The notes beneath the pieces are model-generated. The model ran no database searches. It saw only the letters and a program-made list of their open reading frames with translations, and had not been told where the DNA came from. 64,000 nucleotides of DNA from Corynebacterium sp. ACRPO (GTDB lineage Bacteria; Actinomycetota; Actinomycetes; Mycobacteriales; Mycobacteriaceae), in NCBI RefSeq assembly GCF_022347205.1, contig NZ_JAKRNE010000014.1, forward strand, positions 1 to 64,000. The letters are read 5' to 3'. Every line of letters begins with the position of its first letter. Positions within the stretch are counted from its first letter, which is position 1. A program made the translations under genes and the position numbers. Of the stretch, positions 25,276-37,917 are shown piece by piece.

Positions 25276-26253
25276 TTATTTGTTTTTGCGCTGTTTCTTG
25301 GTGCGGTTGTCCTTCTTGCGGGCACCCGGCTTAGGCGCGGAAGTGCGCTTGGCCTCTACCTTAGCGGCTTCCTCTTCTTCTTCCTCGCGGTCCATCTTGG
25401 CATAGACGATGCGGGTTTGGAAGAAGGTCCAGACCGTATTGGCCATCATGTAGAACAGCAAGCCAATCGGCCAGATGAAGCCGGAGAAGACCAGCATGGC
25501 CGGCATGACCCACAGCATCATCTTGGACATCATGGCCATTTGCTGCTGCATCATTTCCGCATTTTGCCCCTGCGGCGCTTGGGTCTTGCCAGCAGCACGG
25601 CGCTTTTCCTGGCGGTTTAGGCTCATGCGGGCGTTGAAGTGCGTCATAACCGCAATGACGGCGATCATCGGAACGATGATGACGGCTGCCTGGGTAGTGG
25701 TTACGCCCTCCACAATCGGCGAGTTCAAGCGCAGGTTGGTCACCAGCGGAACATCAAAGATCTTGGCATCCAAGAACTGCTGGACCAGGTCCGGCTTAAA
25801 GATGTAGTTCGCGGTGTTGGCGTTATCCTCAACGGACATAGGGTCACCACTGGGATGTCCAATGCCACCGGCTACCGCAACGGTGCGGTCGAAGGAGCGC
25901 AGCACGTGGAACAAACCAACGAACATTGGAATCTGCACGAAGACCGGCAGGCAGCCGGCCATCGGGCGAACGCCGGACTCCTTGTAGACCTTCTGCATTT
26001 CCTGCGCGGCCTTGGTTTGGTCATTGCCGTACTTCGCGCGGATTTCCTGCACCTTAGGCTGGATTTCCTGCATCTTGCGCGAGGAACGAATCTGGCTGAT
26101 GGTCGGCTTGACCATTAGTGCCTTTAGCGTCCAGGTCAGCAGCACAATGGCCAGAATCCAGGTAATGCCCCAGGTAGGGTCCATTACGAGGGACAGCAGC
26201 CAGTGCCAGAACCACAAAACGGCCGAAATTGGCCAGTAAATGATATTAAGCAC
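25276..26253 (-). CDS. yidC: Membrane protein insertase YidC
   Basis: 325-residue Oxa1/YidC insertase that places membrane proteins in the lipid bilayer with or without SecYEG. An N-terminal helix ([17 protein letters not shown]) is followed by [19 protein letters not shown], the cytoplasmic coiled hairpin ([20 protein letters not shown]), [20 protein letters not shown], and C-terminal helices including [20 protein letters not shown]. The C-terminal tail is very Lys/Arg/Glu-rich. It starts with GTG at 26253 and is part of the rpmH-rnpA-yidD-yidC run. Confidence 0.96.
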   Translation of the reverse strand: MLNIIYWPISAVLWFWHWLLSLVMDPTWGITWILAIVLLTWTLKALMVKPTISQIRSSRKMQEIQPKVQEIRAKYGNDQTKAAQEMQKVYKESGVRPMAGCLPVFVQIPMFVGLFHVLRSFDRTVAVAGGIGHPSGDPMSVEDNANTANYIFKPDLVQQFLDAKIFDVPLVTNLRLNSPIVEGVTTTQAAVIIVPMIAVIAVMTHFNARMSLNRQEKRRAAGKTQAPQGQNAEMMQQQMAMMSKMMLWVMPAMLVFSGFIWPIGLLFYMMANTVWTFFQTRIVYAKMDREEEEEEAAKVEAKRTSAPKPGARKKDNRTKKQRKNK

Positions 26254-26266
26254 GAGTGTTTAATCC

Positions 26267-26542
26267 TCAATTGTTGTTGGTACCCGGGACCGGATCGAAT
26301 CCGCCCGGATGCCAGGGGCCGCATTTGCAGACCCTGGCTATTGCCATCGCCGTACCCTTGATTGCGCCGTGTTGAGAAAGCGCCTCTAGGGCGTAAGCAC
26401 TGCATGTCGGCTCGAACCGACAGGTCGATACCATCTTAAGGCCAGAGACATGTTTTTGGTAGAAACGAACCACTTTGACCATTGGTTTGGCCAATCCTCT
26501 GGCTGGGGGAATTTCCTCCCCGCGGGAATTTAGATATCCCAT
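26267..26542 (-). CDS. yidD: Membrane protein insertion efficiency factor YidD
   Basis: 91-residue protein of the DUF37 family. [37 protein letters not shown] and [15 protein letters not shown] show the conserved Cys and the WHPGG-DPV signature. It overlaps the 3' end of rnpA by 13 bp and is followed 13 bp later by yidC, so it is co-translated with them. It assists YidC-dependent insertion. Confidence 0.95.
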   Translation of the reverse strand: MGYLNSRGEEIPPARGLAKPMVKVVRFYQKHVSGLKMVSTCRFEPTCSAYALEALSQHGAIKGTAMAIARVCKCGPWHPGGFDPVPGTNNN

Positions 26543-26892
26543 TGCTTGCGCAGTGCTTTGGCAAGATCTTTTTCTAATTGCTCACTGCTAACAGTGGCGC
26601 TGGCGGGCAAGGCACGGATAACAACGTCCACGCTGGCGGGCAGCTTGGGAATGAATGTCATACACACATGGCGAAGCCGCCGGGAGGTGCGGTGGCGAAC
26701 CACTGCATTCCCGACGGCTTTAGAAACAATCAGCCCAAATCGCGGCCCGGTGGCGACGATATCGGCTGCCTTGTCCGTACCTGCGTTGTCGCGCGCATGC
26801 ACGACGACCGTACGAGTGCCCGCCCGGCGACTGCCCTTCATCGTGCGCCGAAATTGCGTCGGCGACGTGAGCTTGTGCTGGGCTGGAAGCAT
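26530..26892 (-). CDS. rnpA: Ribonuclease P protein component
   Basis: 120-residue basic protein that binds RNase P RNA for tRNA 5' maturation. It begins [20 protein letters not shown] and contains the RNR-like motif [20 protein letters not shown] (about residues 57-76). It starts 3 bp after rpmH. Confidence 0.96.
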   Translation of the reverse strand: MLPAQHKLTSPTQFRRTMKGSRRAGTRTVVVHARDNAGTDKAADIVATGPRFGLIVSKAVGNAVVRHRTSRRLRHVCMTFIPKLPASVDVVIRALPASATVSSEQLEKDLAKALRKQWDI

Positions 26893-26895
26893 AAC

Positions 26896-27039
26896 TTATG
26901 CAGTCAGCTTTGCGCGGCCCTTCTTGCGACGAGCTGCAACAATGGCGCGACCTGCACGGGTGCTCATGCGGGTGCGGAAGCCGTGCTTACGAGCACGACG
27001 ACGGTTGTTCGGCTGGAACGTGCGCTTACCCTTTGCCAC
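26896..27039 (-). CDS. rpmH: 50S ribosomal protein L34
   Basis: 47 residues: [20 protein letters not shown] then [20 protein letters not shown], the complete L34 pattern. The GTG start at 27039 with GGAG upstream is chosen. A longer frame to 27114 is rejected because L34 proteins begin with (A)KGKRTFQPN. First gene of the leftward unit; its promoter lies in the dnaA-rpmH spacer. Confidence 0.96.
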   Translation of the reverse strand: MAKGKRTFQPNNRRRARKHGFRTRMSTRAGRAIVAARRKKGRAKLTA

Positions 27040-27709
27040 GTTAATTCTCCTTGAAGTTGTGCGTAGGCACACCACCGCAGTGCAGCGGCACGCCCACTGA
27101 TGAATAGATTCCATGAACCTGACGCATCACAGTCTCTCCGGTGCACGGCTAGCCGACGGGCCCAGCCGGTGCGAGGTGACGCTGTCACTTTCACGCGCAA
27201 CTCTTTGTTGCAATAGACCATGCCAGATTACGTGATTTCTGTCGCTGGGAACAAATCGACACCCGGGTACACCCGAAATTACATAAATGTTTTTTCCTGC
27301 AGCTAGAGGGCCAGATTCTGCGCTCTTACTGCACCTAATCCATCACGCAGTAAGACCCACCCCAACCCACACCCGGGTGGTGAATTTTTCTCGCTAGACA
27401 CACCCGCCGTTTCGGCGGTAGAACAGAAGAATCAAATTCCACAGCCCAACCGGTCATGTGGATAACTCTAAATCAACGCTTGAGACTTTTGCAGTTTCCG
27501 CAGCGTACGGCCATAAACTGGCCAATGAAGAGTTATCCACAGTCATGAACTAAGCTGTGAATAACTATTTCATCCACACCTGTGGATAACTCTGTGGAGA
27601 TCGAGGTGACTCGATAAAAACCGATGTGAAAACCACGGTGGAATCCACAGTGAAAATTGTTATTCAATGTCCACCCGTCCCCGACTAAATTCCACAAAGG
27701 TAGCCTGTT
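27040..27709. promoter_or_regulatory. rpmH-dnaA intergenic region with DnaA boxes
   Basis: No gene is seen. It carries perfect DnaA boxes TTATCCACA at 27533-27541 (plus strand), 27457-27465 and 27581-27589 (minus strand, TGTGGATAA), and a one-mismatch box TGTGAATAA at 27556-27564. CACCCGGGTG at about 27368 is a GC-rich palindrome. The boxes lie within 260 bp of the dnaA start, as expected for DnaA autoregulation and for the dnaA-side half of a bipartite origin. Confidence 0.8.
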
Positions 27710-29332
27710 GTGACTGACCCACAAGCGAACCTGCATGCCGTTTGGCGCGCGGTCGTTGATGACCTGCTCGCACAATCCGAGCAACCCAATTCCGAGGTCC
27801 CTAGTTTTTCGCACTCACAGCGCCTTTACCTCCAACTGGTTCGCCCCATCATGATGGTTGAGGGCTACACCCTCGTTGCCGCTGAGAACCTGGATGCCAA
27901 AAATGTGGTCGAAAATGAGTTGGGCGAGCACATTGCCAAGGCATTAACCCGCCATCTAGGCCGGCCGTGTTCCTTTGCGGTTACCCTTGCCACCCCGCAA
28001 GAGCCACAGCCGCCGGCCGCGGACCCTGCACCACAGCCAGCACCCCCTCAACAACAGCAACCGCCGCAGAACACGGAATCTACCCAGAACTACATTCCGC
28101 GCCCGCAGCAAACGGATGCCGCTGCACAGCAGGCCCCTTCCCAGAACAATTGGCAGTCGAGTCACGCCCCTGCAAGCCTAGATGAGCTGGCCCAGCACTA
28201 TAACCAACAGCAGGCAGAATCCGCGGGAAATTTCTCCGGTGCTGCCACCAATTCTGCCCGCATCCCGCGCGAGGCCCCGGCGCACGATCCCAACCGTGAA
28301 ACTTCCCTCAATCCAAAGCACACCTTCGATAGCTTCGTGATCGGTTCTTCGAATCGTTTTGCCAATGGTGCCGCCGTGGCTGTGGCCGAGAATCCCGCCC
28401 GTGCATACAACCCACTATTTATCTGGGGTGGCTCTGGTCTGGGTAAAACGCACCTTTTGCATGCCGCCGGCAATTACGCCCAGGTACTACATCCGGGTCT
28501 GCGCGTGAAGTATGTGTCTTCGGAAGAATTCACGAATGACTATATTAATTCCCTGCGCGATGACCGTCAGGAATCATTCAAGCGGCGCTACCGCAATCTC
28601 GACATTTTGATGGTCGATGACATCCAGTTCTTGGAAGGCAAAGAATCCACCCAGGAAGAGTTCTTCCATACTTTCAATGCGCTGCACCAAGCCAATAAGC
28701 AGATCATTTTGTCCTCGGACCGCCCACCGAAGCAACTAACCACGCTGGAAGATCGCCTCCGCACCCGCTTTGAAGGCGGTCTTATCACCGATATTCAGCC
28801 GCCAGATCTAGAAACGCGTATCGCGATTTTGATGAAGAAGGCGGCCAATGACGGCACCGAAGTGGATCGCTCCGTGCTTGAGCTCATTGCCTCTCGTTTT
28901 GAGTCATCTATTCGTGAGCTCGAGGGCGCACTGATTCGCGTTTCGGCCTATTCCTCCTTGGTGAATGAGCCAATCAACGTGGAGATGGCAGAAATCGCGC
29001 TGCGCGATTTGGCCCCAGATTCCGCCGATAGGCAAATCACCGCTACCTCGATCATGGAGGTCACGGCAGAATTCTTCGATATTGATGTAGAAACTCTGCG
29101 CGGCGCTGGCAAAAAGCGTGCGGTGGCGCATGCACGCCAGTTGGCTATGTATCTGTGCCGCGAACTTACCGAACTATCCCTTCCCAAGATCGGTGAACAG
29201 TTCGGCGGCAAGGACCACACCACCGTCATTTACGCGGATCGCAAGATCCGCAAAGAGATGACTGAAAAGCGCAATACCTACGACGAGATCCAGGCGCTTA
29301 CCCAGCGCATCAAGAACCGCGGTCGCGCCTAG
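27710..29332 (+). CDS. dnaA: Chromosomal replication initiator DnaA
   Basis: 540-residue AAA+ initiator. Domain I is about residues 1-90; domain II is a Gln/Pro/Ala-rich linker of about 100 residues. Domain III has Walker [10 protein letters not shown] (about 243-251), Walker [15 protein letters not shown] and sensor [10 protein letters not shown]. Domain IV has the DNA-binding signature [15 protein letters not shown] near residue 505. The GTG start at 27710 is followed by [19 protein letters not shown]. It melts oriC, which lies immediately downstream. Confidence 0.98.
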   Translation: MTDPQANLHAVWRAVVDDLLAQSEQPNSEVPSFSHSQRLYLQLVRPIMMVEGYTLVAAENLDAKNVVENELGEHIAKALTRHLGRPCSFAVTLATPQEPQPPAADPAPQPAPPQQQQPPQNTESTQNYIPRPQQTDAAAQQAPSQNNWQSSHAPASLDELAQHYNQQQAESAGNFSGAATNSARIPREAPAHDPNRETSLNPKHTFDSFVIGSSNRFANGAAVAVAENPARAYNPLFIWGGSGLGKTHLLHAAGNYAQVLHPGLRVKYVSSEEFTNDYINSLRDDRQESFKRRYRNLDILMVDDIQFLEGKESTQEEFFHTFNALHQANKQIILSSDRPPKQLTTLEDRLRTRFEGGLITDIQPPDLETRIAILMKKAANDGTEVDRSVLELIASRFESSIRELEGALIRVSAYSSLVNEPINVEMAEIALRDLAPDSADRQITATSIMEVTAEFFDIDVETLRGAGKKRAVAHARQLAMYLCRELTELSLPKIGEQFGGKDHTTVIYADRKIRKEMTEKRNTYDEIQALTQRIKNRGRA

Positions 29333-29351
29333 ATCTCTCTACCACTGCCGC

Positions 29352-29387
29352 AGCGCCTTCCTTATATAAAGGAGGGCGCTTTTGTTT
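29352..29387 (+). terminator. dnaA terminator
   Basis: AGCGCC-T-TCCTT pairs with AAGGA-G-GGCGCT across a TATAT loop, followed by TTTTGTTTTTC. Isolates dnaA transcription from oriC. Confidence 0.88.
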
Positions 29388-29519
29388 TTCCTCTGGCACT
29401 TCGCGGATTCTGCTCGCTCTACGTGAAGGTGGAACGAAACTACAAGATCCGAGATCCTTAGCCGAGTCACCGAAACCTGGAACAAAACCGTCCGCCTGCC
29501 GCCCACACACACTTGTAAT

Positions 29520-29890
29520 TCCACAGAGGGCCCGGAAGGTCCGCTGAAAGTAGTGGATTAGCTGGGAAAAGAGTTATCCACAGCGTTATTCACACTTGTG
29601 TAATTTCATCTTTGTAATTCGTAGATCTTACTCACAGTTTTAAATTCCACAGGCCCTACGCTGGGAGAACCGCCCTGTGATCAGCGCTGTGTGTAGATCG
29701 GTGATCAAATGACAAAACCTGTGGATAAAACGGCGATCCCACTAGTTGTCCACAATTCGCCCCGATTGATCACAGCAAGATCACAAGAATTGGCACACCC
29801 CGGATCTGTGTCCTGAACTTGTCGTTTACCTAGTTACCCACAGATCCCACAGCGCTTATTACTACTACTAAATTATTTCTCTGATCTGTA
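29520..29890. other. Chromosomal replication origin oriC
   Basis: The dnaA-dnaN spacer (29333-30063) has no gene but carries perfect boxes TTATCCACA at 29574-29582 and TGTGGATAA at 29720-29728. Near-perfect boxes are TTATTCACA (29586-29594), TTGTCCACA (29746-29754) and TTACCCACA (29834-29842). An A+T-rich stretch at about 29855-29880 (TTATTACTACTACTAAATTA) may be the unwinding element. Several TGATC repeats lie between. Position and content match actinobacterial oriC. 29891-30063 holds the dnaN promoter region. Confidence 0.85.
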
Positions 29891-30063
29891 TAGAAGAAAG
29901 AGGGTGTGTGGAATTCGGCCCGGCCTGCTTTCGGCCAGGCTCGCATCGGGCAGGCAAAGATGGAATTACACGTTGTGGCGCACCGCGCCCGATGCGGTAA
30001 GTTGGAAGCCAGTCTTTTGTAAGTAACAAATTTCCTACTTGCCCCAGAGGAGCAATTCGCACC

Positions 30064-31245
30064 ATGGATGAAGCCGTGTCATTTCGCGTGGCCAAAGATG
30101 ACCTTGCCAACGCCGTAGCGTGGGTTGCTCGTAGCCTGCCGTCTAAGGTCACCCAGCCTGTGCTCCGCGCGATGCTGATCACCGCGGATGACAATGGTCT
30201 TGAGTTCACTGGCTTCGATTACGAGGTGTCCACCCGCGTTCGCATCGCCGGCATGGTGGATGAACCCGGACAGATCGCGGTAGCCGGCAAGCTCCTATCT
30301 GACATCGTCGCTTCCCTACCGAACAAGGAAGTGGAGATCTCCCAGGTAGATTCCAAGGCACTGGTTACTTGTGGTTCTTCCCGCTTTGAGCTGCCACTGA
30401 TCCCCCTGGATGATTACCCGCAGCTTCCGGTCCTGCCGGAGGTTACCGGCACCATCCAGCCGCAGCTATTCGTCGAGGCCATCCACCAGGTCGCCGCCGC
30501 GGCCGGCAAGGATGACACCCTGCCCATGCTCACCGGTGTGCACATGGATATCCGTGGCAAGGACATTGAGATGACGGCAACGGACCGCTTCCGCCTGGCC
30601 ATGCGCACCTTGGAATGGGAACCGAAGTCGCCGGATGTAGAAGCGAAACTCTTGGTGCCGGCGAAGACCCTGCAGGAAACCGGTCGTTCCTTGGATCCGC
30701 ACCTGAATATCCCAGTGGAAATCGCTGTGGGCACCGATGACAATATTGGTGCAGATGGCCTCTTTGGCCTGCACGCGGATAATCGCGAGACCACCACGCG
30801 CATGCTGGATGCGGACTTCCCTAATGTGCAGCCGCTGCTGCCGAAGAACCACACCAATATTGCCTCCATTGAGGTCGCTCCGCTTCAAGAAGCAATTCGC
30901 CGCGTGTCTTTGCTGACGGATCGCAACGCGCAAATTCGGATGGAATTCGCCGATGGCCAGGTGACCCTTTCCGCCGGTGCGGATGCCGGTAACGCCACCG
31001 AGACCCTGCCGTGTGCATTCCATGGCCGCGATGAATTCCTCATCGCCTTCAATCCGGGCTACCTCAAGGATGGCTTGGGGGTCATCAATACCGACCGCGT
31101 GGTCTTCGGCTTTACCGAGCCTTCGCGCCCAGCCATCATGATCCCAGAACCGGAAGAGCTGCCTGAGGCCGATGAAGATGGCAACTTCCCCACACCGGAG
31201 ACCAACTTCACCTACCTGCTCATGCCGGTTCGCCTGCCGGGCTAA
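30064..31245 (+). CDS. dnaN: DNA polymerase III sliding clamp (beta subunit)
   Basis: 393-residue clamp that tethers the replicative polymerase to DNA. The N-terminus ([20 protein letters not shown]), the central [20 protein letters not shown] and the C-terminal [14 protein letters not shown] are characteristic. Three clamp domains of about 130 residues each are complete. The stop shares one base with the recF start (TAATG), so the two are coupled. Confidence 0.98.
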   Translation: MDEAVSFRVAKDDLANAVAWVARSLPSKVTQPVLRAMLITADDNGLEFTGFDYEVSTRVRIAGMVDEPGQIAVAGKLLSDIVASLPNKEVEISQVDSKALVTCGSSRFELPLIPLDDYPQLPVLPEVTGTIQPQLFVEAIHQVAAAAGKDDTLPMLTGVHMDIRGKDIEMTATDRFRLAMRTLEWEPKSPDVEAKLLVPAKTLQETGRSLDPHLNIPVEIAVGTDDNIGADGLFGLHADNRETTTRMLDADFPNVQPLLPKNHTNIASIEVAPLQEAIRRVSLLTDRNAQIRMEFADGQVTLSAGADAGNATETLPCAFHGRDEFLIAFNPGYLKDGLGVINTDRVVFGFTEPSRPAIMIPEPEELPEADEDGNFPTPETNFTYLLMPVRLPG

Positions 31246-32420
31246 TGTACGTCAGGGATCTCGATGTTCGGGATTTTCGCTCGTGGCCCGAACTTAATGT
31301 GCAGCTAGGGCCGGGGATCACCCTTTTTGTCGGTCGCAATGGCTTTGGCAAGACCAATATCGTTGAGGCCATTGGCTATACCGCCCACCTTTCCTCCCAC
31401 CGCGTTTCCCACGATGCACCACTGGTGCGCCAGGGCGCGGATAGCGCGCGGGTATCCATTACCGCGGTGAACCAAGGCCGCGAGCTTACTACCCATTTGC
31501 TGATTAAGCCCCACGCGGCCAACCAGGCGCAGATTAATCGCACCCGCCTGCGCAGCCCCCGTGAGCTGCTGGGCGTGGTAAAAACTGTGCTCTTCTCCCC
31601 GGAGGACTTGGCCTTGGTGCGCGGGGAGCCGGCTGGGCGCCGCGCCTACCTCGATAGCATCATTGCCTCGCGGACTCCGCGCTTAGCGGGTGTGAAGGCC
31701 GACTACGACAAGGTGCTCAAGCAACGCAATGCCCTGCTGAAATCGGCCTCCGCCAGCCTGCGCCGCGGCTATTCCGATAGCGATGGCGCCGCTGCGTTGG
31801 CCACCTTGGATACCTGGGATGCGCAGCTTGCCCGGCTTGGCGCCCAGGTGATCGCCGCACGCCTCGCGCTTGTCGACGCCCTCTTGGACCACATCCCCGC
31901 CGCCTATTCCGGCCTGGCGCCAGAATCGCGACCGGCGCACGTGGAGTATAAGTCCACGATCGATACCTCCGATCGCGAGGTACTAGAGGCCGTGCTGCTC
32001 ACCGAGTTGGCCGCCGCCCGGCAGCGCGAGATCGAACGCGGCATTTCCCTGGTGGGCCCTCACCGCGATGATCTGGTGCTCAACCTGGGCGATCAGCCGG
32101 CCAAGGGCTTTGCCAGCCACGGTGAGACGTGGTCCTATGCCATCGCGCTGCGCCTGGCGGAATTCAACCTCCTGCGCCAGGAGGGAGGATCGGATCCGGT
32201 GCTTATCTTGGACGATGTCTTTGCCGAGCTCGACGCTAAGCGCCGCAAGCAGCTAGTCCACTTGGCCGCCGAGGCCGAACAGGTGCTCATCACCGCGGCC
32301 GTGGACGAGGATTTGCCCGGAAATTTGGAACCCATCGTGCGCTACCGCGTGAGCGTAGAAGATACCGAGACCGGTCGCATCTCCAAGCTCAGCGCCGAGG
32401 AAGGTGAAGGGAATGAGTGA
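31245..32420 (+). CDS. recF: DNA replication and repair protein RecF
   Basis: 391-residue SMC-like ATPase for single-strand gap repair. Walker A is [18 protein letters not shown] (about residues 28-45). The ABC signature area is [20 protein letters not shown] and Walker B is [17 protein letters not shown]. It is coupled to dnaN and overlaps the next gene by 8 bp. Confidence 0.97.
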   Translation: MYVRDLDVRDFRSWPELNVQLGPGITLFVGRNGFGKTNIVEAIGYTAHLSSHRVSHDAPLVRQGADSARVSITAVNQGRELTTHLLIKPHAANQAQINRTRLRSPRELLGVVKTVLFSPEDLALVRGEPAGRRAYLDSIIASRTPRLAGVKADYDKVLKQRNALLKSASASLRRGYSDSDGAAALATLDTWDAQLARLGAQVIAARLALVDALLDHIPAAYSGLAPESRPAHVEYKSTIDTSDREVLEAVLLTELAAARQREIERGISLVGPHRDDLVLNLGDQPAKGFASHGETWSYAIALRLAEFNLLRQEGGSDPVLILDDVFAELDAKRRKQLVHLAAEAEQVLITAAVDEDLPGNLEPIVRYRVSVEDTETGRISKLSAEEGEGNE

Positions 32421-32982
32421 GGATCAAGGGGGCGTCGGCAAGCAGCGCATCGATCCCGTCACCCAGTACTTCAAGCTGGTTCGGTCCACCTCCAAAAACC
32501 CGCCGAAGCTGACCCGTCCGGTGCCGAAGATGCCGGTGCCTTCGCTGGAGAAAGCGCAAAAGAAGGGGTATATGGGCTATCAACGGGGCATACCCACTGG
32601 CCCGGATGGCAGGAAAAGGCGGCGCACCCTGGCCGTGCCGAGCCTGGGATCCCAAATTAACCGCGAGGTGGTCAACCGTGGGTGGGAGCATGACCTGGCC
32701 AATGGTTGGGTGATGGGCAATTGGGAGCATCTGGTGGGCGAGCGCATTGCCGCGCATACGCAGCCGCAGCGGATTAAGGACAAGATTGTCTACGTATCCT
32801 GCGATAACTCCACGTGGGCAACGGAGCTGCGCTACCTGCAACGGCAAATCCTGCGGAAAATTTCTGATCGCCTAGGCCCCGATGTCATTGTGGAACTGCG
32901 GATTCACGGTCCGAAGCAAAGGCGTAATTATGAGGGGCGGCAGTGGGTCAAACCGCAAGGATCACAAGATACCTACGGCTAA
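32413..32982 (+). CDS. DUF721/DciA-family helicase-loader-like protein
   Basis: 189 residues. A basic, low-complexity N-terminal half precedes the conserved domain [20 protein letters not shown]...[16 protein letters not shown]...[20 protein letters not shown] (about residues 85-165), the DciA signature. DciA proteins interact with DnaB and are thought to load it in bacteria that lack DnaC. The ATG at 32413, inside the recF stop region with AAGG upstream, is preferred over 32404. Standard recF-dciA-gyrB order. Confidence 0.88.
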   Translation: MSEDQGGVGKQRIDPVTQYFKLVRSTSKNPPKLTRPVPKMPVPSLEKAQKKGYMGYQRGIPTGPDGRKRRRTLAVPSLGSQINREVVNRGWEHDLANGWVMGNWEHLVGERIAAHTQPQRIKDKIVYVSCDNSTWATELRYLQRQILRKISDRLGPDVIVELRIHGPKQRRNYEGRQWVKPQGSQDTYG

Positions 32983-33118
32983 TAGGCTGAGGTTTACTCA
33001 GACCTGCACAATGTAAATAACCTCAGAGCGCGCCAGATTCCTATCTCTCACGGGTGTGGGGTGTCTTTCAGTAGGGGGTATCCGTGTAGAATAGTCAAGG
33101 TCTTAGAATTAGCTATAG

Positions 33119-35209
<2,091 letters not shown>

Positions 35210-35220
35210 TAGCGCAGCAC

Positions 35221-35253
35221 AAAGCCCACCGTGGAATTACCGCGGTGGGCTTT
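35221..35253. terminator. Bidirectional terminator between gyrB and the MFS gene
   Basis: AAAGCCCACCG (35221-35231) pairs with CGGTGGGCTTT (35243-35253). A- and T-rich ends on both sides serve the convergent gyrB and MFS genes. Confidence 0.85.
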
Positions 35254-35279
35254 AATTGTGGCGTCGGAAAGCGCCGGGC

Positions 35280-36755
35280 CTAGGCCTGGGAGCTGCGCTG
35301 ATCCGCTATGGCGAATCCCAGGGAAGCGAGGCACATGGCGAGGATGACGCCGAAGCCAGCAATGATGGACAGCGGCCAGTCCGCGCTTGTGCCGTGCAAG
35401 GTGGCAAAAACGATGGCCGTAATAACGGCAAGCCCAATGGCCGTACCAATGCGCTGGCCGGTTTGGAGGACGGCGCCGGACGATCCGGCGTAGGCCTGTG
35501 GAACGTGCGCCAAGGTGAGCGTTTGGTTGGGGGAGATGACCGAGCCTTGGCCACCGCCAACAAAGGCCAGCGAAAGGACCATCCACCATTCGCTGGCTCC
35601 CCACTGCTCGGTGGCCCAGATAAGCGCAATTGTGGCCACCAGACCGAAGATGGTCACCAGCATGCCAAGTACCACGACCTTGCGCCCATAAACAGAAACG
35701 GATCGACCGGCCAGTGTGGCAGATATGGAGCTCAACAAGGCAGCCGGAATGCCTACGGATCCGGCAGCCAGGGCGGAGTGTCCGAGTCCGCTTTGGAAGT
35801 AGAGTGCCACGAGCACCCAAATGCTGGTAATACCCATAAACCACAAGGTGGCGATGATGGTGCCATTGCGAAAACTCGGGGTGGCGAAGATAGTGAGATC
35901 CACCATTGGCGGATGGCCGGTGGCCTTGTGGCGGCGCTCCCATAGCACCCATCCCACAAGGAGGACGGCGCCCAGCAGTAGGAGCCACCACACGGCCGGG
36001 GAAGCGGACGATTCCATGAAGGGGAAGAGGATGGCCCACACTGCAGCACCGAGGATCACCGCACCGATGGGATCCAGGGTGGCAAGGGCCTTGAAGGTGC
36101 CCAGTTTATTGCCATTTTCATCGCGCACGCGGGAAAACAGCGGCCGCGGAAACCACAGTAATCCTAAGATGATGGCAATAAGGCCGACGGGGAAATTGAC
36201 CAGCATGGTCAGCCGCCAACCTAGGTCCGCGCCGCCGAGGCGAATGAGCAGGCCGCCCAGTACCGGTCCGATAGCCACAGCGATGCCTACCGTGGAGCCA
36301 AAGTAGCCGAAGGCGCGGGCGCGTTCCGGACCGCGGAAGTACTGCTGGATCATTCCCACGCCCTGCGGATTGAGCAGCCCAGCGCCTATGCCTTGGATAA
36401 AGCGGGCGGCGTTGAGTGCCTCCGCGTTGGGGGCAAAGCCGGCGACGGCGGCGCTGAGGGAATAGATAGCAATGCCTGCTAGGAAGATGCCGCCGCGGCC
36501 GAAGAGATCTCCGGCACGGCCGGACGCCACAAGGATGACACCAAAGGTGAGCGCATAGCCGGAGAGCACCCATTGCACATCAGACTCAGAGGCTCCCAGG
36601 CCCGATTGAATCGAGGGCAGGGCTACGTTCACGATCGACACGCTCAGCAGGGACATGAACAGCGCCGTGAGCAAAACGATAAGTACCCGCCAGCGGGCGG
36701 GATCTTGGCCGGCGGGGTACTCGGTCTGGTTAGCTGCGGAAGTAGTCACTTCCAC
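35280..36755 (-). CDS. MFS transporter, DHA2 (14-TMS) family
   Basis: 491-residue drug/H+ antiporter with about 14 membrane helices. TM1 is VLIVLLTALFMSLLSVSIVN. Motif A follows as LVASGRAGDLFGRGGIFLAG, and the antiporter motif C appears in IGAGLLNPQGVGMIQQYFRG / GIAVAIGPVLGGLLI. The likely role is efflux of lipophilic or cationic drugs; the substrate is unknown. It starts with GTG at 36755 and is convergent with gyrB. No adjacent regulator is obvious. Confidence 0.9.
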   Translation of the reverse strand: MEVTTSAANQTEYPAGQDPARWRVLIVLLTALFMSLLSVSIVNVALPSIQSGLGASESDVQWVLSGYALTFGVILVASGRAGDLFGRGGIFLAGIAIYSLSAAVAGFAPNAEALNAARFIQGIGAGLLNPQGVGMIQQYFRGPERARAFGYFGSTVGIAVAIGPVLGGLLIRLGGADLGWRLTMLVNFPVGLIAIILGLLWFPRPLFSRVRDENGNKLGTFKALATLDPIGAVILGAAVWAILFPFMESSASPAVWWLLLLGAVLLVGWVLWERRHKATGHPPMVDLTIFATPSFRNGTIIATLWFMGITSIWVLVALYFQSGLGHSALAAGSVGIPAALLSSISATLAGRSVSVYGRKVVVLGMLVTIFGLVATIALIWATEQWGASEWWMVLSLAFVGGGQGSVISPNQTLTLAHVPQAYAGSSGAVLQTGQRIGTAIGLAVITAIVFATLHGTSADWPLSIIAGFGVILAMCLASLGFAIADQRSSQA

Positions 36756-36797
36756 ACTTATACTCTGCGGTTTGTTCTAGGTTCAACCGCGCGGAAA

Positions 36798-37235
36798 CTA
36801 CATGTGCTTCTGCAGCACGCGGCCGAAATCCGGCACCGCAGGGGTGAGGAATTTCGAGGCCTTGCCGCGCAAGGAGTTATAAGGCTTAGACAGCGCGGGG
36901 GAGTTAATCTGCTCGGCGTGCTTATCGGCCACCGACATGATGGAATCGCTCACCTGGGCGCTGCGCGGCTCCAGGAAGGAACCGAAATCCTGCTCGGAGG
37001 TTTCCGAAAATTCCTGCCAGTGCGGATCCAAGGCATCGAGGATATCCGGCAGCACGCGGCCTAGGGCCTTGGTGATGATGGCGGAGTCTACCTTCTTCGC
37101 GGCGGCGACGGCGCCCTTGAGCGCCATGCCGGTAATGCCCGATTGCTTGGCGACGACCCCCTCAACCAGCTCGCCGCAATCGTTAATCACCGCAGTGCGC
37201 TGCGGACCCGACATAAGTTCAGAAAGATGTGCCAT
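36798..37235 (-). CDS. Conserved hypothetical protein (DUF6918-like)
   Basis: 145-residue soluble protein. MSGPQRTAVINDCGELVEGV is followed by an Ala/Lys helical region (MALKGAVAAAKKVDSAIITK) and LPDILDALDPHWQEF. It looks largely alpha-helical, without signal peptide or membrane segment. I recall it as a corynebacterial/mycobacterial family of unknown function; the DUF number is from memory. It lies 20 bp downstream of the secreted small protein gene in the same direction. Confidence 0.65.
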   Translation of the reverse strand: MAHLSELMSGPQRTAVINDCGELVEGVVAKQSGITGMALKGAVAAAKKVDSAIITKALGRVLPDILDALDPHWQEFSETSEQDFGSFLEPRSAQVSDSIMSVADKHAEQINSPALSKPYNSLRGKASKFLTPAVPDFGRVLQKHM

Positions 37236-37255
37236 GCTGCACCACCTTACGCGAG

Positions 37256-37612
37256 TTAGGCGGGCTGGCCCGGCAGGCCAGGGAGGGTGGCCTGAATGGC
37301 AGCAATCTGATCGGCGATCTGGTTCAAGCCAGCATCGCGCGCCGCCTTCTCCAAATCGACATTAGGGGAGTAGAGGGCTACTGCGCTGGCCAGTGCGGTG
37401 ACGCCAGCGGCCGCGGCGGTGATAATCAAGGTGAGATCCAGCTGGGAAGAACCGGTAGAGGAACCACCGGTCTCGCCCGGCTGAAAGTCCGGATTTACCG
37501 TTTCTTTCCAGGAATCGGCATCAGCGGCGGTGGCGGTAGGAGCAGTGACGGCGGTGGCAGCTAGCGCTACGGCGGTCAGGCTCGAGGCGGCAATCTTCTT
37601 GAAGCGGGACAT
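37256..37612 (-). CDS. Small secreted protein of unknown function
   Basis: 118 residues with a Sec signal peptide (RFKKIAASSLTAVALAATAV, cleavage near TATA-ADA). A Gly/Ser/Thr-rich linker follows, then a hydrophobic segment LDLTLIITAAAAGVTALASA that may anchor it, and an amphipathic C-terminal helix (LNQIADQIAAIQATLPG). The layout resembles small corynebacterial envelope proteins. Function is not known. ATG at 37612 with AAAGGAA upstream. Confidence 0.7.
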   Translation of the reverse strand: MSRFKKIAASSLTAVALAATAVTAPTATAADADSWKETVNPDFQPGETGGSSTGSSQLDLTLIITAAAAGVTALASAVALYSPNVDLEKAARDAGLNQIADQIAAIQATLPGLPGQPA

Positions 37613-37650
37613 GGTGGTAGTTCCTTTCTTGGGTCACTATCCCCAGTAAC

Positions 37651-37911
37651 TTAGGTAACTTCTTTAACACTAAGGTAGACGCGCGCGCTGAACTTTGCGA
37701 ACTCTGCGTTATACCCGTTAAGCGCTGGCACGCGGGCTAATACCTCCGCCATGGCGCGGGCGGCATCGCGGTGGTTGTCATGAATGGCTATTCCTTCCAC
37801 CTTGGCGGTGCTCGCAGCCGCCGCGGCCGCCAGGGCGGCGAAGTTGGTGATGCGGACGTTAAAACGAGCGCAAAATTCGCGGGCTAAGAGGTAGAGCTGT
37901 TCAGTAGTCAT
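37651..37911 (-). CDS. Doc/Fic-like toxin-candidate protein (degenerate)
   Basis: 86-residue protein. YLLAREFCARFNVRITNFAA then DNHRDAARAMAEVLARVPAL recall the helical start of Doc-family toxins. The diagnostic HPFxxGNKR motif is absent, so if it derives from Doc it is unlikely to be catalytically active in the usual way. It follows the RHH gene by 6 bp in the same direction, the antitoxin-toxin order. Its role as a toxin is inferred from context only. Confidence 0.45.
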   Translation of the reverse strand: MTTEQLYLLAREFCARFNVRITNFAALAAAAAASTAKVEGIAIHDNHRDAARAMAEVLARVPALNGYNAEFAKFSARVYLSVKEVT

Positions 37912-37917
37912 GCTTGC

